This document shows positions 48,293 to 59,440 of a DNA stretch of 64,000 nt, piece after piece (within the stretch, counting starts at the first letter, position 1; each line of letters starts with the position of its first letter). The stretch comes from Streptomyces sp. NBC_01428 (GTDB lineage: Bacteria; Actinomycetota; Actinomycetes; Streptomycetales; Streptomycetaceae), in contig NZ_CP109499.1 of assembly GCF_036231965.1 (NCBI RefSeq), positions 1,736,001 through 1,800,000 of the forward strand, given 5' to 3'. The translations under genes and the position numbers were made by a program. The notes below the pieces were generated by a model, which saw only the letters and a list, made by a program, of their open reading frames with translations, made no database searches and was not told the origin of the DNA.

Positions 48293-49417
48293 TCAGGAGT
48301 CCGACGCGCTGCGGTCGGTGACGGGCAGCATGTCGGCGTGCGACAGCAGACGGTTGGTGTTGCGTTCCGTCGACAGGGCGCCTTCGACGCCGATCGCGGC
48401 ACCGTCGAGCAGGCGTTCCAGCTCGGCGGCCTTCTGGGGGCCCTTGAGGCCGAGCGAGGCGACGGGGTCCAGGTCGAGCTCGCCCACGATGTCGATCAGC
48501 CGGACGACGATGTCGTCGCGCTGGAAAACGGTGCTGCGGTACACGGGGCTGCCCTGGTCGTCGGCCGCCGCCTCGTCCTGGTGGGAGAGGAACTTGGCCA
48601 GCTCCGTTCCGCAGCCCGGCCGCGCCGGGTAGTACAGGGCGTGCCGCCGCAGCTGCGCGGGCTCCTCGCGGCCGGAGACCACGTGGTGCACGGCCGGCAG
48701 CGCCGCCCGGGTGAAGAAGACGCGCGCGGAGTCCGGGTTGCTCAGGTCGCGGTCCTGCTCCAGGTACGGGTTGATGGCCTCCTCGACCGCCCGCACCTCG
48801 GGCTGGCGTGCCACGTGGCGCAGGGCGGCGAGGAGGTCGCCCTCCACCTCCACGGCGCGTACGACGCGGTTGCCGTGCATGAAGAGCGAGGTGCGGCGCA
48901 GCCGGGTGTTGTCGTCGACCCGGGCCTGCGGCGACGTGTAGCCGGCCAGCAGCTCGGCGACCTTGGACTCGGAGCCGGGCTTCACCGTGAAGGTGAGGGC
49001 GTGGCGGGCGACGCCGTCTCCGACGCGGGCCTCCACCTGCGGGGCCGGCGAGGCGGGCTGTCCGGTGAGGGCCTGGGCGGGGTGGGTCTCGCGGAGGATG
49101 CTGTAGCGCATCGACCGGGTGTCCCGGACGCAGCTGTGCATCGGCCGTACCGTCTCGACGTGCTCCTCGCTGTTCACCCAGGCGAGGAACGGGGGCGCGC
49201 TCTCCCACTCGCTGGTGATGAGCCACTGCGAGGGGTTCTCGATCGACTGGCACAGCTGGTCACTGATGTGACCGGGCACCGAGGCGACCTGGTTGCGCAT
49301 GAGTTCGTACGCCTCGAGGAACTGCTCCTGGGCCCCTTCGTACAGGTCCAGCAGCAGAATCACCCGAAGCCTGGAGCCGTCGAAGGCCGACTGCGAGATA
49401 CGTCCCGAGATGGTCAT
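48293..49417 (-). CDS. whiE-I: SchA/CurD-domain protein (WhiE ORF I)
   Basis: A 374-residue protein of the SchA/CurD family found as the first gene of spore-pigment operons. The N-terminal 100 residues look like an antibiotic-biosynthesis monooxygenase (dimeric alpha+beta barrel; [20 protein letters not shown], then [19 protein letters not shown], in part). A second similar domain follows (about 140-230, [19 protein letters not shown]), then a third. The biochemical role is not settled. It is the promoter-proximal gene. Confidence 0.9.
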   Translation of the reverse strand: MTISGRISQSAFDGSRLRVILLLDLYEGAQEQFLEAYELMRNQVASVPGHISDQLCQSIENPSQWLITSEWESAPPFLAWVNSEEHVETVRPMHSCVRDTRSMRYSILRETHPAQALTGQPASPAPQVEARVGDGVARHALTFTVKPGSESKVAELLAGYTSPQARVDDNTRLRRTSLFMHGNRVVRAVEVEGDLLAALRHVARQPEVRAVEEAINPYLEQDRDLSNPDSARVFFTRAALPAVHHVVSGREEPAQLRRHALYYPARPGCGTELAKFLSHQDEAAADDQGSPVYRSTVFQRDDIVVRLIDIVGELDLDPVASLGLKGPQKAAELERLLDGAAIGVEGALSTERNTNRLLSHADMLPVTDRSASDS

Positions 49418-49653
49418 TCCGGCACACCTCTCCTCTTGGTCACGGAAAGCGAGGAACGACCGCGGTGTCCGAAAAAGGCCGGGGCCGCCATGAGCCGATC
49501 GTTGACGGGACCTCCCGACTGCGCGACCCCGCCGGGTCGGACGAGTGAACGGCGAGCCATCCGGGTGCCTCCGACGCGCGAACCGGTCGCACAGGGCGTG
49601 GAATCGGCATCGTCATCTCCCACCACGTCGCAGGCGACGCCTGGAGGCAGTCA
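49418..49653. promoter_or_regulatory. divergent whiE-I / whiE-VIII promoter region
   Basis: 236 bases between the divergent starts. In whiE loci this gap contains sporulation-stage promoters. No unambiguous sigma-F-like -35/-10 pair was found by eye. Confidence 0.55.
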
Positions 49654-51444
49654 ATGAACCGATTCGAAGGGGCCGGCGAGATCGGTCACCGCACGCCCGT
49701 CCTCATCGTCGGCGGCTCGCTGGTGGGACTCTCCACCTCGCTCTTCCTGGGCCGTCTCGGCGTGCCGCACATCCTCGTGGAGCGTCACTCGGGCACCTCG
49801 CACCATCCGCGCGGGCGCGGCAACAACGTGCGCACCATGGAGCTCTTCCGGACGGCCGGGGTGCAGCGGCGCATCGAGGAGGCCGCCTCGGTGCTGGCGG
49901 ACAACCACGGCATCCTGCAGACGCCGTCCCTGGTGGGCGACGCGGGCGAGTGGCTGTTCAAGGAGATCGACCCGGGCGGCGGCCTGGCCCGCTTCAGCCC
50001 CGGCGCCTGGTGCCTGTGCAGCCAGAACGATCTGGAACCGGTGCTGCTGGAGAGCGCCCGGGAGCTGGGCGGCGATCTGCGGTTCTCCACGGAGCTGATG
50101 TCGTTCGAGCAGGACCCCGACGGGGTGACCGCGATGGTCAAGAGCCGCGAGACCGGCGAGCACACCACGATCCGTGCGGACTACCTGGTCGCGGCGGACG
50201 GACCGCGCAGCCCCGTCCGTGAGGCGCTCCGCATCGGCCAGACCGGGCCGGGCGACCTGTTCCACAACGTGAGCGTCACGTTCACCTCCCGCGGTCTCGC
50301 GGAGGTCGTGGGCGACCGCCGGTTCATCGTCTGCTACCTCACCGATCCGGAGGCGGACGGCGCGCTGCTGCCCGTCGACAACAAGGAGCACTGGGTCTTC
50401 CACGCCCCCTGGCATCCCGAACGGGGGGAAACCATCGAGGAGTTCACCGACGAGCGGTGCGTGGAGCACATCCGGCGGGCGACGGGCGTGCCGGACCTGG
50501 ACGTGCGGATCACCGGGCGGGCCGCCTGGCACGCGGCCGAGCGGGTCGCCGAACGGTACGCGGACCGGCGGGTGTTCCTCGCGGGCGACTCGGCGCACGA
50601 GATGTCCCCGACCGGCGCGTTCGGCTCCAACACCGGTATCCAGGACGCCCACAACCTGGCCTGGAAACTGTCCGCGGTGATCGGCGGGTGGGCCGGCAGG
50701 GGGCTGCTCGCGTCGTACGACGCCGAGCGCCGGCCGGTGGCGGAGGCGACCAGCGCACGGGCCTCGTCGCGTTCCGTCGAGCACAGCCACCCGGGGTACA
50801 CGCCGTCCCCCGCGGCGGGCGGCCCGGGCGGTGCCGGAGGGCCCGGTGGCCCCGGCGGCCCCGGGCGTCCGGGTGCCGGGGGTCCGGGAGGTGCCGGGGG
50901 TCCGGGAGGTGCCGGGGGTCCGGGAGGTGCCGGGGGTCCGGGAGGTGCCGGGGGTCCCGGCGGCAGGAAGGGCGGGATCCTGAACGTGGCGCTCGCCTAC
51001 CGCTACCCGCGGGGTGCCGTGGTGGGCGCCGATCCGGCGGCCCCGGTCGTGCCCGACGGCGTACGGCTGACGGGTGAACCGGGGACGCGGGCGCCGCACC
51101 AGTGGCTGACCCGCTCGGGCGAGCGGGTCTCCACGCTCGACCTGTACGAGCGGTCCATGGTGCTGCTCAGCTCGGCGGACGGCAGCGGCGGCTGGCACGA
51201 CGCCGCCCTGGACGTGGCGCGGGAGCTCGACGTCCCGCTGGATTCCTACCGGGTCGGCGTCCGGCCCGAGGCCGAACTGGCGCCCGCGGACGACACGGAG
51301 TGGGCGGAGGCCCACGGCGTCTCCCGGGACGGCGCGGTGCTGGTCCGACCCGACGGGTTCGTCGCCTGGCGGTCCGCGGAGGGGTCCGCGGATCCCGCCG
51401 CGGCGCTGCGGGAGGCGCTCACCGCGGTCCTCGACTGCGGCTGA
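49654..51444 (+). CDS. whiE-VIII: FAD-dependent polyketide hydroxylase with collagen-like insert (WhiE ORF VIII)
   Basis: A 596-residue PHBH-fold monooxygenase. FAD motif VLIVGGSLVGLSTSLFLG near residue 10, D-G motif VAADGPRSPVRE, second FAD motif FLAGDSAHEMSPTGAFGSN. Between the FAD domain and the thioredoxin-like C-terminal domain (from about residue 442), residues 389-441 form a Gly/Pro-rich insert of GGPGGA-type units, absent from the usual enzyme of about 540 residues. The insert is probably a flexible linker. The enzyme hydroxylates the aromatic pigment precursor. GGAGGCAG precedes the ATG. Confidence 0.92.
   Translation: MNRFEGAGEIGHRTPVLIVGGSLVGLSTSLFLGRLGVPHILVERHSGTSHHPRGRGNNVRTMELFRTAGVQRRIEEAASVLADNHGILQTPSLVGDAGEWLFKEIDPGGGLARFSPGAWCLCSQNDLEPVLLESARELGGDLRFSTELMSFEQDPDGVTAMVKSRETGEHTTIRADYLVAADGPRSPVREALRIGQTGPGDLFHNVSVTFTSRGLAEVVGDRRFIVCYLTDPEADGALLPVDNKEHWVFHAPWHPERGETIEEFTDERCVEHIRRATGVPDLDVRITGRAAWHAAERVAERYADRRVFLAGDSAHEMSPTGAFGSNTGIQDAHNLAWKLSAVIGGWAGRGLLASYDAERRPVAEATSARASSRSVEHSHPGYTPSPAAGGPGGAGGPGGPGGPGRPGAGGPGGAGGPGGAGGPGGAGGPGGAGGPGGRKGGILNVALAYRYPRGAVVGADPAAPVVPDGVRLTGEPGTRAPHQWLTRSGERVSTLDLYERSMVLLSSADGSGGWHDAALDVARELDVPLDSYRVGVRPEAELAPADDTEWAEAHGVSRDGAVLVRPDGFVAWRSAEGSADPAAALREALTAVLDCG
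50818..50970. repeat. in-frame Gly-Pro-Ala minisatellite in whiE-VIII
   Basis: Near-perfect direct copies of an 18-base unit (ggtgccgggggtccggga), each adding six residues, are at about 50871-50960, flanked by degenerate copies. The exact identity of the units suggests slippage in recent time. Confidence 0.85.
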
Positions 51445-51479
51445 TCCCCGTCCGGACCGCCCCCGGCGGGCGTGGAAAC

Positions 51480-51519
51480 GGCCGGAGGCCGTATCGGTCA
51501 CCCGATACGGCCTCCGGCC
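51480..51519. terminator. bidirectional terminator
   Basis: A perfect 18-bp stem (51480-51497 with 51502-51519) between whiE-VIII and the minus-strand tRNA gene. Confidence 0.8.
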
Positions 51520-51535
51520 GACGACTTCGTAAAGT

Positions 51536-51608
<73 letters not shown>

Positions 51609-51724
51609 ATGCGCCGCCACCCGGTGTCCCGTGTGATCGCGCATCCGAACCCTACCGCACCTCGGTGGGTGCCTCCGCACGCACCGTCATCGTCCCAGCC
51701 CAGCGGGGGTCGGCGGGCCGCCCG

Positions 51725-52492
51725 TCAGGCGTTGGGGTCGAAGGTGATGCCGGCCGGCTTCGCCTTAACGAGGTGCGCGTTGAAGTTGCCGTCCTTGAGG
51801 CCGAACACGGCGCTGCCGAAGTTGTAGGCGCTCAACTTGTCGCGCAGCCCGGCCGGGTAGCCGTTCCAGCCGACCAGGGTCGGGAACTGCCAGGTGTGCT
51901 GGTGGTTCTCCGGCGGCTCGTCGTTGGTGTTCGCGGGCCGGAAGCAGTGCGTTCCGATGCCGTCCTTGTGGTAGACGACCTTGGGGTGCGTGCCGTCCCA
52001 GCGGATCTGGTCCCGGCCGTAGATGTTGAAGTTTCCGTGGGCCGAGGTGGACACGTACTTGGCCTCGTTGTCCTGGACCCACACCACGACGTGTTCCCAG
52101 TCGTTGCGGTGTCCGCCGAGGCCGCTGCCGGCGACGGCCTGGTCCTTCTCGAAGTAGAGGCCGTACATGATGGCGCACCAGCCGTTGTTGCACTTCTCGC
52201 GGGAGTAGCCGTTGGTGTTGTCGAGGTCCCAGGAGTCGCGGCACTGGCCGTTCAGGGCGCCGGAGGGGTTGAGGCCGCCGTTGACCGTCCCGTCGGGACC
52301 GATGGCGGGCGTCGGGTAGCAGCCGTCGGTGTCGTAGTCGAAGGCCGGCTGGAACGTCTGCTCCAGTCCGTCCGCGTTCGCGGGCAAGGCCTTGGGCGGG
52401 TCGGCGAGGGCCAGGCCCGGGAAGGCGACGACCAGCGCGACGGCGCTGCCGAGGATGAGCGAGACCTTGCTGATCCGCGAGCTTCTCTTCAC
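51725..52492 (-). CDS. Nep1-like (NPP1) secreted protein
   Basis: A 255-residue protein with a Sec signal peptide (MKRSSR, hydrophobic core, ALADPP cleavage region). It has the NLP hallmark as GHRNDWEHVVVWV (family G-H-R-H-D-W-E, with Asn at the fourth place), and CAIMYGLYFEKD before it (family A-I-M-Y). The His/Asp/Glu metal-binding residues are mostly kept. Four Cys may form disulfides. NLPs disrupt plant membranes or have other roles in saprophytes; in Streptomyces the function is often unknown. The GTG start is at 52492. Confidence 0.92.
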   Translation of the reverse strand: MKRSSRISKVSLILGSAVALVVAFPGLALADPPKALPANADGLEQTFQPAFDYDTDGCYPTPAIGPDGTVNGGLNPSGALNGQCRDSWDLDNTNGYSREKCNNGWCAIMYGLYFEKDQAVAGSGLGGHRNDWEHVVVWVQDNEAKYVSTSAHGNFNIYGRDQIRWDGTHPKVVYHKDGIGTHCFRPANTNDEPPENHQHTWQFPTLVGWNGYPAGLRDKLSAYNFGSAVFGLKDGNFNAHLVKAKPAGITFDPNA

Positions 52493-52764
52493 TGCGTCCT
52501 CCAGATCGACCGCGGCGTGGGGGCGGGGCAGACCACGCGGTCAGGTTGGCATGCCCAGATCAGCTTTCCGGGCGTGCGGCGAAAACGCCAGACTCCGCGG
52601 GTGTCCGAGCGATGAAGGATCAGCCAATGCGCGTCCCACGACGGACTGTTGGGGTGATCCGGACACCCCGACAGCACAACTCCCCTACTCGGCAACCCAG
52701 TTGTCGCCGAAATACCGTCCGGCCGGGGCCGACTCCGCGGCCGGCGACCGTGGCCCCGGAGCCC

Positions 52765-53855
<1,091 letters not shown>

Positions 53856-53859
<4 letters not shown>

Positions 53860-54803
53860 TCCGGCTCCAGTACGAGGTCGAAGTGCGCGTGCCGGAACGG
53901 GTTCGCGACGCCGAACTCCCGTGCCAGGGAGGGGTCGTCGGTCTCGGTGAAGTCCTGCACGAGGCTCTTCTTGACGGCGAAGACGGCGTCCGACTCGAGA
54001 TGCGCGCCGCCCGCCACGAAGATGTGCGTGGTGACGGGGGCGTGGCCCGCCGCCGAGGCGATGAAGTGGATGTGGGCGGGGCGGTAGGGGTGCCGGGCGG
54101 TGGCTCCCAGCAGGGCGCCGACCGGGCCGTCGGTGGGGATCGGGTACGGGCTCGGCACACAGGTGCGGAACCGGAAGCGGCCCTCGGCGTCGGCCGTGAA
54201 GAGTCCGCGTCCGTTGCCCGGAGGCTGGACGTCCGGCTGCTGGACGTCGTAGAAGCCCTCGCCGTTCGCCTGCCACACGTCGAGGACCGCGCCGGGCAGC
54301 GGAGTCCCGTCGGGCGAGAGCACCTGCCCGTCGATCACGCACGGTTCACCGGTGCCCATCAGGTCGATGTCCGCGCCGAGTTCACGCGGCGGCGACGCCG
54401 TCATGTGGAACGGGCCGAGGACCGTCGACTCCGTCGTACGCGGGTCCCGGTGGCCGTTCAGGGTCTCCACGAGCATCGAGACACCGAGCACGTCCGACAG
54501 GAGGATGAACTCCTGCCGGGTGTCGGTGCACATGTGCCCCGTCGCCGTCAGGAAGCCGATGGCCTGTTCCCACTCCTCCATGGTCGGCTGCGTCTCCCGG
54601 ACGAAGTCGTGGAGATGGCGGGTGAGCGCGCCGAGCAGCCCGCGCAGGCGCGGGTCGGGCGTGCCGGCGAAGCTGTCGACGACGGCTTCGGTGATCTCGG
54701 TCGTGAAGTCCGTACCGGTGTCCGTACCGGTGTCCGAACCGACGCCCGTACTGACGTCCGCGCCGACGTTCGTGGCGACATCCCTGCCGAAGTACTCCGC
54801 CAT
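53856..54803 (-). CDS. hydroxyquinol 1,2-dioxygenase (intradiol)
   Basis: A 315-residue non-heme Fe(III) intradiol dioxygenase. The N-terminal helical dimerisation domain contains the FTTEITEAVVDSFAGTPDPR stretch (in part: TEAVVDSFAGTPDPR). The catalytic beta-sandwich shows DVWQANGEGFYDVQ (Tyr), SPYPIPTDGPVG (Tyr), and YRPAHIHFIAS (two His). It cleaves hydroxyquinol to maleylacetate. The start at 54803 follows GGGAGCGGC. An in-frame extension to 55016 lacks a start signal. Residues 12-30 are a Gly/Thr/Asp-rich low-complexity tail that looks like a slippage product. Confidence 0.92.
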
Positions 54804-55047
54804 GCCGCTCCCGTGGTCCCTAGGTCGTCCTGCCAGGCACGTGCCCAGGCTACGAGGCCACCCGCGCCGGGGGTGGCAAGCCGGCGAACCCGTCGCCGGT
54901 GTCCCGTCCGCCCGCCCCCGCGACGGCCGCCCGCGGGGTCCCGACACAGGCGGGACGACGCCGGGGATACATGATCGCCCTTTCCGTAAGGCATGGTTGA
55001 CCCGAGCAACACGCACGCACCGGACGCACGGAAAGTATGATCAAGCA

Positions 55048-55584
55048 ATGTCTGACTTGACCGAAACCACGCCCGGCTGGCTGTCCCGCGACGAACTGGA
55101 ATCGGCCCGCGCCCGCATGCCGATCCTGTACGTCGAGGCGGTCCCGGTGCGCGTCGACGACAACGGCGAAGTCACCCACATCGGGCTCCTGCTCCGTATC
55201 GGTCCGGACGGGACGGTCAGCCGCACCCTCGTCTCCGGCCGGGTGCTGCACCACGAGCGGGTCCGCGACGCGCTGCTGCGCCACCTGGAGAAGGACCTCG
55301 GTCCCGTGGCACTCCCCCGGGTGCCCGCCTCCCTGCAGCCCTTCACCGTGGCCGAGTACTTCCCGACACTCGGCGTCACGCCCTTCCACGACCCGCGCCA
55401 GCACGCGGTGTCCCTGGCCTACATCGTCCCGGTGACCGGCGACTGCCGTCCCCGGCAGGACGCGCTCGACCTGGTCTGGTTCAGCCCGGAGGAGGCCTCG
55501 TCGGCGATGGTCGCGGACGAGATGCCCGGCGGTCACGGAGTGCTGCTGCGGCAGGCGCTGGCCCACGTCGGCTGCCTGTCCTAG
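55048..55584 (+). CDS. NUDIX hydrolase-like protein (DUF4916)
   Basis: A 178-residue protein with a NUDIX-like outline but without a full GX5EX7REUXEEXGU box: THIGLLLRIGPDG, HLEKDLGPVALP, AYIVPVTGD and ALDLVWFSPEEA. This fits DUF4916. A catalytically weakened NUDIX role is possible. The ATG at 55048 is close to GGAAAG; a -10-like TATGAT and a TTGACC lie upstream, so this gene has its own promoter. Confidence 0.75.
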   Translation: MSDLTETTPGWLSRDELESARARMPILYVEAVPVRVDDNGEVTHIGLLLRIGPDGTVSRTLVSGRVLHHERVRDALLRHLEKDLGPVALPRVPASLQPFTVAEYFPTLGVTPFHDPRQHAVSLAYIVPVTGDCRPRQDALDLVWFSPEEASSAMVADEMPGGHGVLLRQALAHVGCLS

Positions 55585-55627
55585 CGGCGACGGGACGCGG
55601 GGAGACGGGGAGTCCGGGAGACGGAAA

Positions 55628-55659
55628 AGGCCGTTTTCTCACGGATGAGAAAACGGCCT
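55628..55659. terminator. terminator hairpin
   Basis: A perfect 13-bp stem (55628-55640 with 55647-55659) with an AAAA/TTTT tract, between the NUDIX gene and minus-strand tRNA copy 2. Confidence 0.8.
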
Positions 55660-55680
55660 CCGACCTGCTCGAAAGCTGGT

Positions 55681-55753
<73 letters not shown>

Positions 55754-55853
55754 GTGCGTTCCCGCGCGGCGGACCGCGCGATCGTGCGAACAGAACTTTA
55801 CCCCACGTCGGGGGCTGCCCCGCAGGGGGCGCGGAGAGCGGGACAATCGGATC

Positions 55854-56387
55854 ATGAACGGACCATCACGGACACCACGGACACCGCCGGGCGGGAGTCG
55901 TGACCGGGACCCCGAGGGCCGGGCGCGCAACGCGCGGCCCCGCGACGGCCTCGGCCGCCCCCTGCCGTACGGATCGGCCGGGGTGGAGCGGCAGCCCGAG
56001 GGCGTCGTCCGCGCACCCGGGGAGTCGGTCGCCGAGGCCCAGACGCTGCTGGACGCCGGACGGCCCTTCCACGCGCACGAGGTATTCGAGGACGCCTGGA
56101 AGTCCGGCCCGGACGACGAGCGGGGGCTCTGGCGCGGGCTGGCGCAGCTCGCGGTGGGGCTCACCCACGCGGCCCGCGGGAACACGACGGGCGGCGCCCG
56201 GCTGCTGCGGCGCGGCGCCGGGGCCGTCGAGGAGTGGGGCGCGGAGACCGGCCGACCCCGGCCGCACGATCTGCGGCTCGCGGAACTGGTCGACTGGGCA
56301 AGGGAGTTGGCCGATTCCGTGGAGCGTGGCGGTGTCCCGGTCGACGCGGCGGCGTCGGCGCCGCGGCTGCGCGGGCGGGCCGGCTGA
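55854..56387 (+). CDS. DUF309 protein
   Basis: A 177-residue protein with a low-complexity N-terminus of about 50 residues and a helical DUF309 domain: HAHEVFEDAWKSGPDDERGL then GLAQLAVGLTHAARGNTTGG (in part: QLAVGLTHAARGNTTGG). The motif H-x-x-x-E with D-x-W is typical of the family. Function unknown. A start closer to the domain is possible but has no better ribosome site. Confidence 0.82.
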   Translation: MNGPSRTPRTPPGGSRDRDPEGRARNARPRDGLGRPLPYGSAGVERQPEGVVRAPGESVAEAQTLLDAGRPFHAHEVFEDAWKSGPDDERGLWRGLAQLAVGLTHAARGNTTGGARLLRRGAGAVEEWGAETGRPRPHDLRLAELVDWARELADSVERGGVPVDAAASAPRLRGRAG

Positions 56388-56441
56388 GGCGGAGCCGGAC
56401 GCGGTGCGTCGGGCGTCCCGGGCGTGGGGCAGACTCCGGGG

Positions 56442-57212
56442 GTGCGAAAGATTCATGTCATCGGCATCGGAGCGGGCGACCCCGAGCAGCTCACCCTGCA
56501 GGCGGTCAAGGCGCTGAGGAGCACGGACGTGTTCTTCATCCTGGACAAGGGCGAGGTGAAGTCCGACCTGGTCCGGCTGCGCCGCGACATCCTCGACGCG
56601 CACGTGCCGGAGGGGACGTACCGCCTGGTCGAGGCGCGTGACCCGGACCGCGACCGGACGGCGGGCGGCGCGGCGTACTCGCCGGCCGTCGGGGACTGGC
56701 GCAGCGCACGCGGCGCCATCTACGAACGGCTGATCGCCGAGGAGCTGGGCGAGGACGAGAGCGGCGCGTTCCTGGTGTGGGGCGACCCGGCGCTGTACGA
56801 CAGCACGCTCGGCATCCTGGAGGAGATCCGGGAGCGGGACACCGTGGCGTTCTCGTACGACGTGGTGCCCGGCATCAGCAGTGTCTCGGCGCTCGTCGCC
56901 CGGCACCGGACGGGTCTGAACCGGGTCGCCCGGCCCGTGCAGATCACCACCGGGCGGCGCCTAGCGGAGGGTTTCCCGGAGGGCGTGGACGACGTGGTCG
57001 TGATGCTCGACGCCCAGCGGACGTTCCGCCAGTACGCGGACCAGGACATCGACATCTACTGGGGCGCCTACATCGGGACCCCCGACGAGATCCTCGCCTC
57101 CGGACCGCTGGCCGAGACGGCACCCCGCATCGAGCGGCTGCGCGCCGAGGCCCGGGAGCGCAAGGGCTGGATCATGGACACGTATCTGCTGCGCAGGAAT
57201 CCTCGGGAATAG
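56442..57212 (+). CDS. cobF: precorrin-6A synthase (deacetylating), CobF
   Basis: A 256-residue tetrapyrrole methylase: the SAM loop is IHVIGIGAGDPEQLT; VWGDPALYDST and VPGISSVSALVARH follow. CobF adds the C1 methyl to precorrin-5 with loss of acetate, in aerobic cobalamin synthesis. GTG at 56442 is preferred over the GTG at 56424 since methylase N-termini begin just before the SAM loop. Confidence 0.93.
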   Translation: MRKIHVIGIGAGDPEQLTLQAVKALRSTDVFFILDKGEVKSDLVRLRRDILDAHVPEGTYRLVEARDPDRDRTAGGAAYSPAVGDWRSARGAIYERLIAEELGEDESGAFLVWGDPALYDSTLGILEEIRERDTVAFSYDVVPGISSVSALVARHRTGLNRVARPVQITTGRRLAEGFPEGVDDVVVMLDAQRTFRQYADQDIDIYWGAYIGTPDEILASGPLAETAPRIERLRAEARERKGWIMDTYLLRRNPRE

Positions 57213-57263
57213 GGCCGGGCCCGGAGCGTCGACGAGCGCCGTACGCCGGGCGGATGACCCCGC

Positions 57264-59384
57264 ATGCACGGGGAGCCGCCGGGTGTGAGGGTGGCGATTG
57301 TGACGATCACCGAGGATACGGCGCCACCCGCGGCGGAAGCGCCCGGACCGCCGGTGCTGGACGGCCGGCGCCGCAACATCGTCTTCGCGACGATCGTGCT
57401 GGGCATTCTCCTCGCCGCGCTCGACCAGACGATCGTGGGCACCGCGCTGCCGACGATCGTGTCGGACCTGGGCGGCGCCGAGCACATGTCGTGGGTGGTG
57501 ACCGCGTACCTGCTGGCCGAGACCGTGGCGACGGTGCTGGTCGGCAAGTTCGGCGACCTGTTCGGCCGCAAGATCGTCTTCCAGGCCTCGGCGATCATCT
57601 TCATCACCGGTTCGTTCCTGTGCGGCCTCGCCACGAACATGTCGCTGCTGATCTCCTGGCGGGCGATGCAGGGCATCGGCGCGGGCGGTCTGATGGTGAC
57701 CGCCATGGCGCTGATCGCGGACGTCATCCCGCTGCGCGAGCGGGGCAAGTACCAGGGCGCGATCGGCGCGGTCTTCGGTGTGGCCACGGTCATCGGGCCG
57801 CTGCTCGGCGGGCTGTTCACGGACCACCTCTCCTGGCGGTGGGCCTTCTACATCAACGTGCCCATCGCGGTCGTCGTGGTGATCGCGGCGGCCCGCACCA
57901 TCCCCGTGGTGAAGTCGGCCACGCGGCCCGTCATCGACTATCTGGGCATCGCGCTCGTCGCGGTCGGCGCGAGCGCGCTCATCCTGGGGACGAGCTGGGG
58001 CGGCAACCAGTACGCCTGGGGATCGCCGACCATCATCGCCCTGTTCGTGGGCGGTCTGGTCGCGCTCGGCCTGTTCTGCTGGGTGGAGACCCGCGCGGCC
58101 CAGCCGATGCTGCCGATGCGCCTCTTCTCCAACCCGGTCTTCACGGTGTGCTCGATCCTCAGCTTCATCGTGGGCTTCGCGATGCTCGGCGCGATGACGT
58201 TCCTGCCGACCTATCTGCAGTACGTCGACGGGGACTCGGCGACGATCTCCGGTGTCCGGACGCTGCCCCTGGTGGTGGGACTGCTCATCGCCTCGATCTT
58301 CAGCGGCAACGTGGTCAGCAAGACCGGGCAGTACCGCATCTTCCCCATCGTCGGTTCCCTGGTGATGGCACTGGGGCTCTACCTGATGTCCCTGATGGGA
58401 CCGGACACGGGGACGTGGCTGGAGTCCCTGTACATGTTCGTGCTCGGCACCGGCATCGGACTGTCCATGCAGGTCCTGACGATCGCCGTGCAGAACACCG
58501 TGGAGTACACCGACCTCGGCACGGCCACCTCGGGAGTCACCTTCTTCCGTACGCTCGGCAGCTCGTTCGGTACGGCCGTCTTCGGGACGATCTACACCAA
58601 CGCGCTGAAGCCCAACCTGGCCGACGGCGTGCGGTCGGCCGCGGAGGCCGGCGCGGTGTCGCCCGCCGTCGTCGCCCGGGCGGCGCAGAGCCCGGAAGCC
58701 CTTCACCGGCTGCCCGCCCGGACGGCGCGGCCCATCATCGAGGCGTACGCCGACACCATCCACACGGTGTTCCTGTGGACCGTGCCGGTGGCGCTCCTCG
58801 GGTTCGTGGTGGCGCTCTTCCTCAAGCAGGTGGAACTGCGGGACAGCGCCCGGCTGGGTTCGACGGACATGGGCGAGGGGTTCGCGTCGCCGGCCGGCAC
58901 CGACTCCCAGCGGGTGCTGGAGGCGTCCGTCGGGAAGATCATCGGGGGCACGGAGATGGCGACCGCCCGCCGGATCGTCGCGGAGTCGGACACCCGGCTG
59001 GACGTCGCGGGCGCCTGGGCCGTCATGCAGGTGGAGCTGTTCAGCCGGATGGTCGGCCACGCCAACCTCAACCTGATCGCCGGCCGGCGCCATCTGCCGC
59101 CCGAGGTCCTCGTGCCGGTGTTCAACCGCATGGTCGAGGAGGGCTATCTCACCCGGCACGGCTCGCTCTTCTCCCACACGGCGGCCGGTGAGCGCGAGGC
59201 ACGGGTGATCGGCACGGCCTGGGGCAGGTGGCTCGCGGAACGCGTCGAGCAGGACGTGGGCCGGCCGTCCGGCACGGAACTGCGCGCCGCCGTCGACACC
59301 ATCGCCAAGCGGCTGCTGGTCGAGGACCTCACCCAGGACATCCCCGACCGGTCCCGGGAACTGGAGCCGGCCTCGAAGGCCTGA
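57264..59384 (+). CDS. DHA2 MFS exporter fused to a winged-helix domain
   Basis: A 706-residue fusion. Residues 35-530 are a 14-TM EmrB/QacA transporter ([20 protein letters not shown], in part: [41 protein letters not shown]). Residues 565-690 form a soluble MarR-like winged helix ([45 protein letters not shown]). The order suggests that the cytoplasmic domain senses substrate or controls the gene. The likely role is multidrug efflux. Confidence 0.9.
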   Translation: MHGEPPGVRVAIVTITEDTAPPAAEAPGPPVLDGRRRNIVFATIVLGILLAALDQTIVGTALPTIVSDLGGAEHMSWVVTAYLLAETVATVLVGKFGDLFGRKIVFQASAIIFITGSFLCGLATNMSLLISWRAMQGIGAGGLMVTAMALIADVIPLRERGKYQGAIGAVFGVATVIGPLLGGLFTDHLSWRWAFYINVPIAVVVVIAAARTIPVVKSATRPVIDYLGIALVAVGASALILGTSWGGNQYAWGSPTIIALFVGGLVALGLFCWVETRAAQPMLPMRLFSNPVFTVCSILSFIVGFAMLGAMTFLPTYLQYVDGDSATISGVRTLPLVVGLLIASIFSGNVVSKTGQYRIFPIVGSLVMALGLYLMSLMGPDTGTWLESLYMFVLGTGIGLSMQVLTIAVQNTVEYTDLGTATSGVTFFRTLGSSFGTAVFGTIYTNALKPNLADGVRSAAEAGAVSPAVVARAAQSPEALHRLPARTARPIIEAYADTIHTVFLWTVPVALLGFVVALFLKQVELRDSARLGSTDMGEGFASPAGTDSQRVLEASVGKIIGGTEMATARRIVAESDTRLDVAGAWAVMQVELFSRMVGHANLNLIAGRRHLPPEVLVPVFNRMVEEGYLTRHGSLFSHTAAGEREARVIGTAWGRWLAERVEQDVGRPSGTELRAAVDTIAKRLLVEDLTQDIPDRSRELEPASKA

Positions 59385-59440
59385 CCGCCCCGCCGTCGCG
59401 CGGCGCCAGGGCCGACGGGATCTTGGCCGGGGCCGTCCGG

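Noticed and set aside
51765..51785. Possible TTA codon in the Nep1-like gene
   Set aside because: In frame the bases are GTT AAG (Val-Lys), so there is no leucine TTA.
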